Positions 4,783 to 5,714 of a DNA stretch of 5,714 nucleotides are shown piece by piece. The translations under genes and the position numbers were made by a program. The DNA comes from Candidatus Margulisiibacteriota bacterium. Its GTDB lineage: Bacteria; Margulisbacteria; Termititenacia; Termititenacales; Termititenacaceae. Where the stretch lies: NCBI GenBank assembly GCA_031279615.1, contig JAITIE010000051.1:1-5714 (forward strand), read 5' to 3'. The notes beneath the pieces were generated by a model. That model worked only from the letters and a program-made list of their open reading frames with translations, was not told the origin of the DNA and searched no databases. Position 1 is the first letter of the stretch. The number at the start of each line of letters is the position of its first letter.

Positions 4783-5714
4783 TCATTTATTTTTCGCCTC
4801 GTCCCAGCGGTCAATTAAAGGCACAAACATATTCATAATCAGTATCGAGTAACACACGCCCTCGGGATAACCGCCCCAGAGGCGAATCACGGACGTCAGT
4901 ATACCGCAGCCCGTGGCGAAAATCCACTTGCCGCGCCGCGTCATGGGCGAAGTCGTGTAATCGGTCGCCATGAAAAAAGCGCCGAGCAGCAAGCCGCCGG
5001 CCAATAAATGGAACACCGCGTCCTCTCCGGCCAGAAACATAAACAACGCGACCGTGCCGAGATAACCCAGCGGTATGCGCCAGTCAATTACCCGGCGGCA
5101 AAGCAGATAAGCCGCGCCCAGCAGCAAAGCCAGCGCGGAAGTCTCGCCCAGCGAGCCGGCAATATTGCCCCAAAACAAGTCCCAATAATGAACCACGGAT
5201 TCAACCGCTCCGGTCTGGACCGCCGCGCTGGTGACAGTGTCAAGCAGCTGGCCGGTTTTGGCCAAAGCCAGCGGCGTGGCGGTCGTCAGCACATCAAAAG
5301 GACGCGTCCAGCTCGTCATAAACAGCGGGAATGACGCCAGCAAAAAGGCGCGGCCGCTCAAAGCCGGATTGAAAATATTATGCCCCAGCCCGCCGAATAA
5401 TTCTTTGACTACCAAAATGGCGAACACCGCGCCCCAGGCTGCTGCCCACAATGGTAAAGTCGGTGGCAAAACAAAAGCCAGGAGCAGGCCGGTCACCACC
5501 GCGGACAGGTCATTGAGATAATTTTTTCTGCGGAAAAACAACGCCGCTAAATATTCGGTCAGGACCGCCGCGCCGACGCAGACCGCTGTCAGCCAGACTG
5601 CCCGCCAGCCAAAAAAGAACACCGCGGCCAGCCAGGCGGGAATTAAAGCAATTAAAACATCGCGCATCAAAACCGGCGTGGTTACTCCGGAGTGTAAATG
5701 CGGCGAGACGGCTA
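4783..5714 (-). CDS. rnfD: Electron transport complex subunit RnfD (5' end outside window)
   Basis: This is a membrane subunit of the Rnf ferredoxin:NAD+ oxidoreductase, which couples electron transfer to Na+ or H+ export. The TTG at 5670 and ATG at 5667 are not the true start. The frame continues without a stop to the window edge and encodes 'VSPHLHSGVTTPVL', the conserved RnfD N-terminus ('SPH-h-HSG'), so only a few residues should be missing. Numbering from the TTG at 5670, the protein has many hydrophobic helices (for example 5-20, 24-45, 58-90, 176-192, 201-214, 222-235), 'LFGGLGHNIFNPALSGRAF' (91-109), and the flavinylation motif 'DVLTTATPL' (126-134), which fits D-x-x-[ST]-x-A-T with Thr132 as the FMN-carrying residue. 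'MATDYTTSPM' (234-243) is also conserved in RnfD/NqrB. It ends at TGA 4783-4785. The usual downstream neighbour rnfG is not present. Confidence 0.94.
   Translation of the reverse strand, partial: AVSPHLHSGVTTPVLMRDVLIALIPAWLAAVFFFGWRAVWLTAVCVGAAVLTEYLAALFFRRKNYLNDLSAVVTGLLLAFVLPPTLPLWAAAWGAVFAILVVKELFGGLGHNIFNPALSGRAFLLASFPLFMTSWTRPFDVLTTATPLALAKTGQLLDTVTSAAVQTGAVESVVHYWDLFWGNIAGSLGETSALALLLGAAYLLCRRVIDWRIPLGYLGTVALFMFLAGEDAVFHLLAGGLLLGAFFMATDYTTSPMTRRGKWIFATGCGILTSVIRLWGGYPEGVCYSILIMNMFVPLIDRWDEAKNK

Overview
The window is ordinary bacterial chromosome carrying seven protein-coding genes, two of them cut by the window edges, and one tRNA. It does not name a species. Rnf, PurQ and short-form RmlA genes, together with a long Ig-repeat surface protein ending in a FlgD-like domain, suggest an anaerobic bacterium of a little-cultured lineage. 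Margulisbacteria/Saganbacteria or Elusimicrobia-like groups are a guess, not a demonstration. Most of the sequence is moderately GC-rich. The stretch 1261-1860 is clearly AT-rich, about 37-38% GC by hand count.

Layout, left to right. Nucleotides 1-1197 (+) are the C-terminal part of a large extracellular protein. A perfect 8-bp inverted repeat follows (1199-1217). Next comes an AT-rich two-gene cassette (1254-1700 and 1693-1887, +): a GNAT-like protein and a 64-residue basic protein whose reading frames overlap by 8 nt. A consensus extended -10 box overlaps the first possible start codon of this cassette, so its message is probably leaderless. A tRNA-Lys(UUU) at 1938-2010 (+) has its own promoter.

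The rest runs on the minus strand. An apparent operon is transcribed purQ (4665-3943), then a short-form rmlA (3930-3214), then an aspartate-type aminotransferase (3217-2018). It has a 12-nt gap at one junction and an ATGA overlap at the other, and its end converges on the tRNA 7 nt away. Upstream, behind a 117-nt intergenic region with an inverted repeat and candidate promoter elements, lies rnfD (4783 to the right edge). Its coding frame continues past its first visible start codons to the window edge.

Functionally, rnfD belongs to the ion-pumping ferredoxin:NAD oxidoreductase. The purQ-rmlA-aspC run mixes purine synthesis, nucleotide-sugar synthesis and amino-acid transamination, so it looks like co-transcribed housekeeping and not one pathway. 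The least explained part is the AT-rich cassette, which has the layout of a toxin-antitoxin-like or other accessory two-gene unit. No gene-free stretch longer than 300 nt exists, and I see no CRISPR array, insertion sequence or phage gene.
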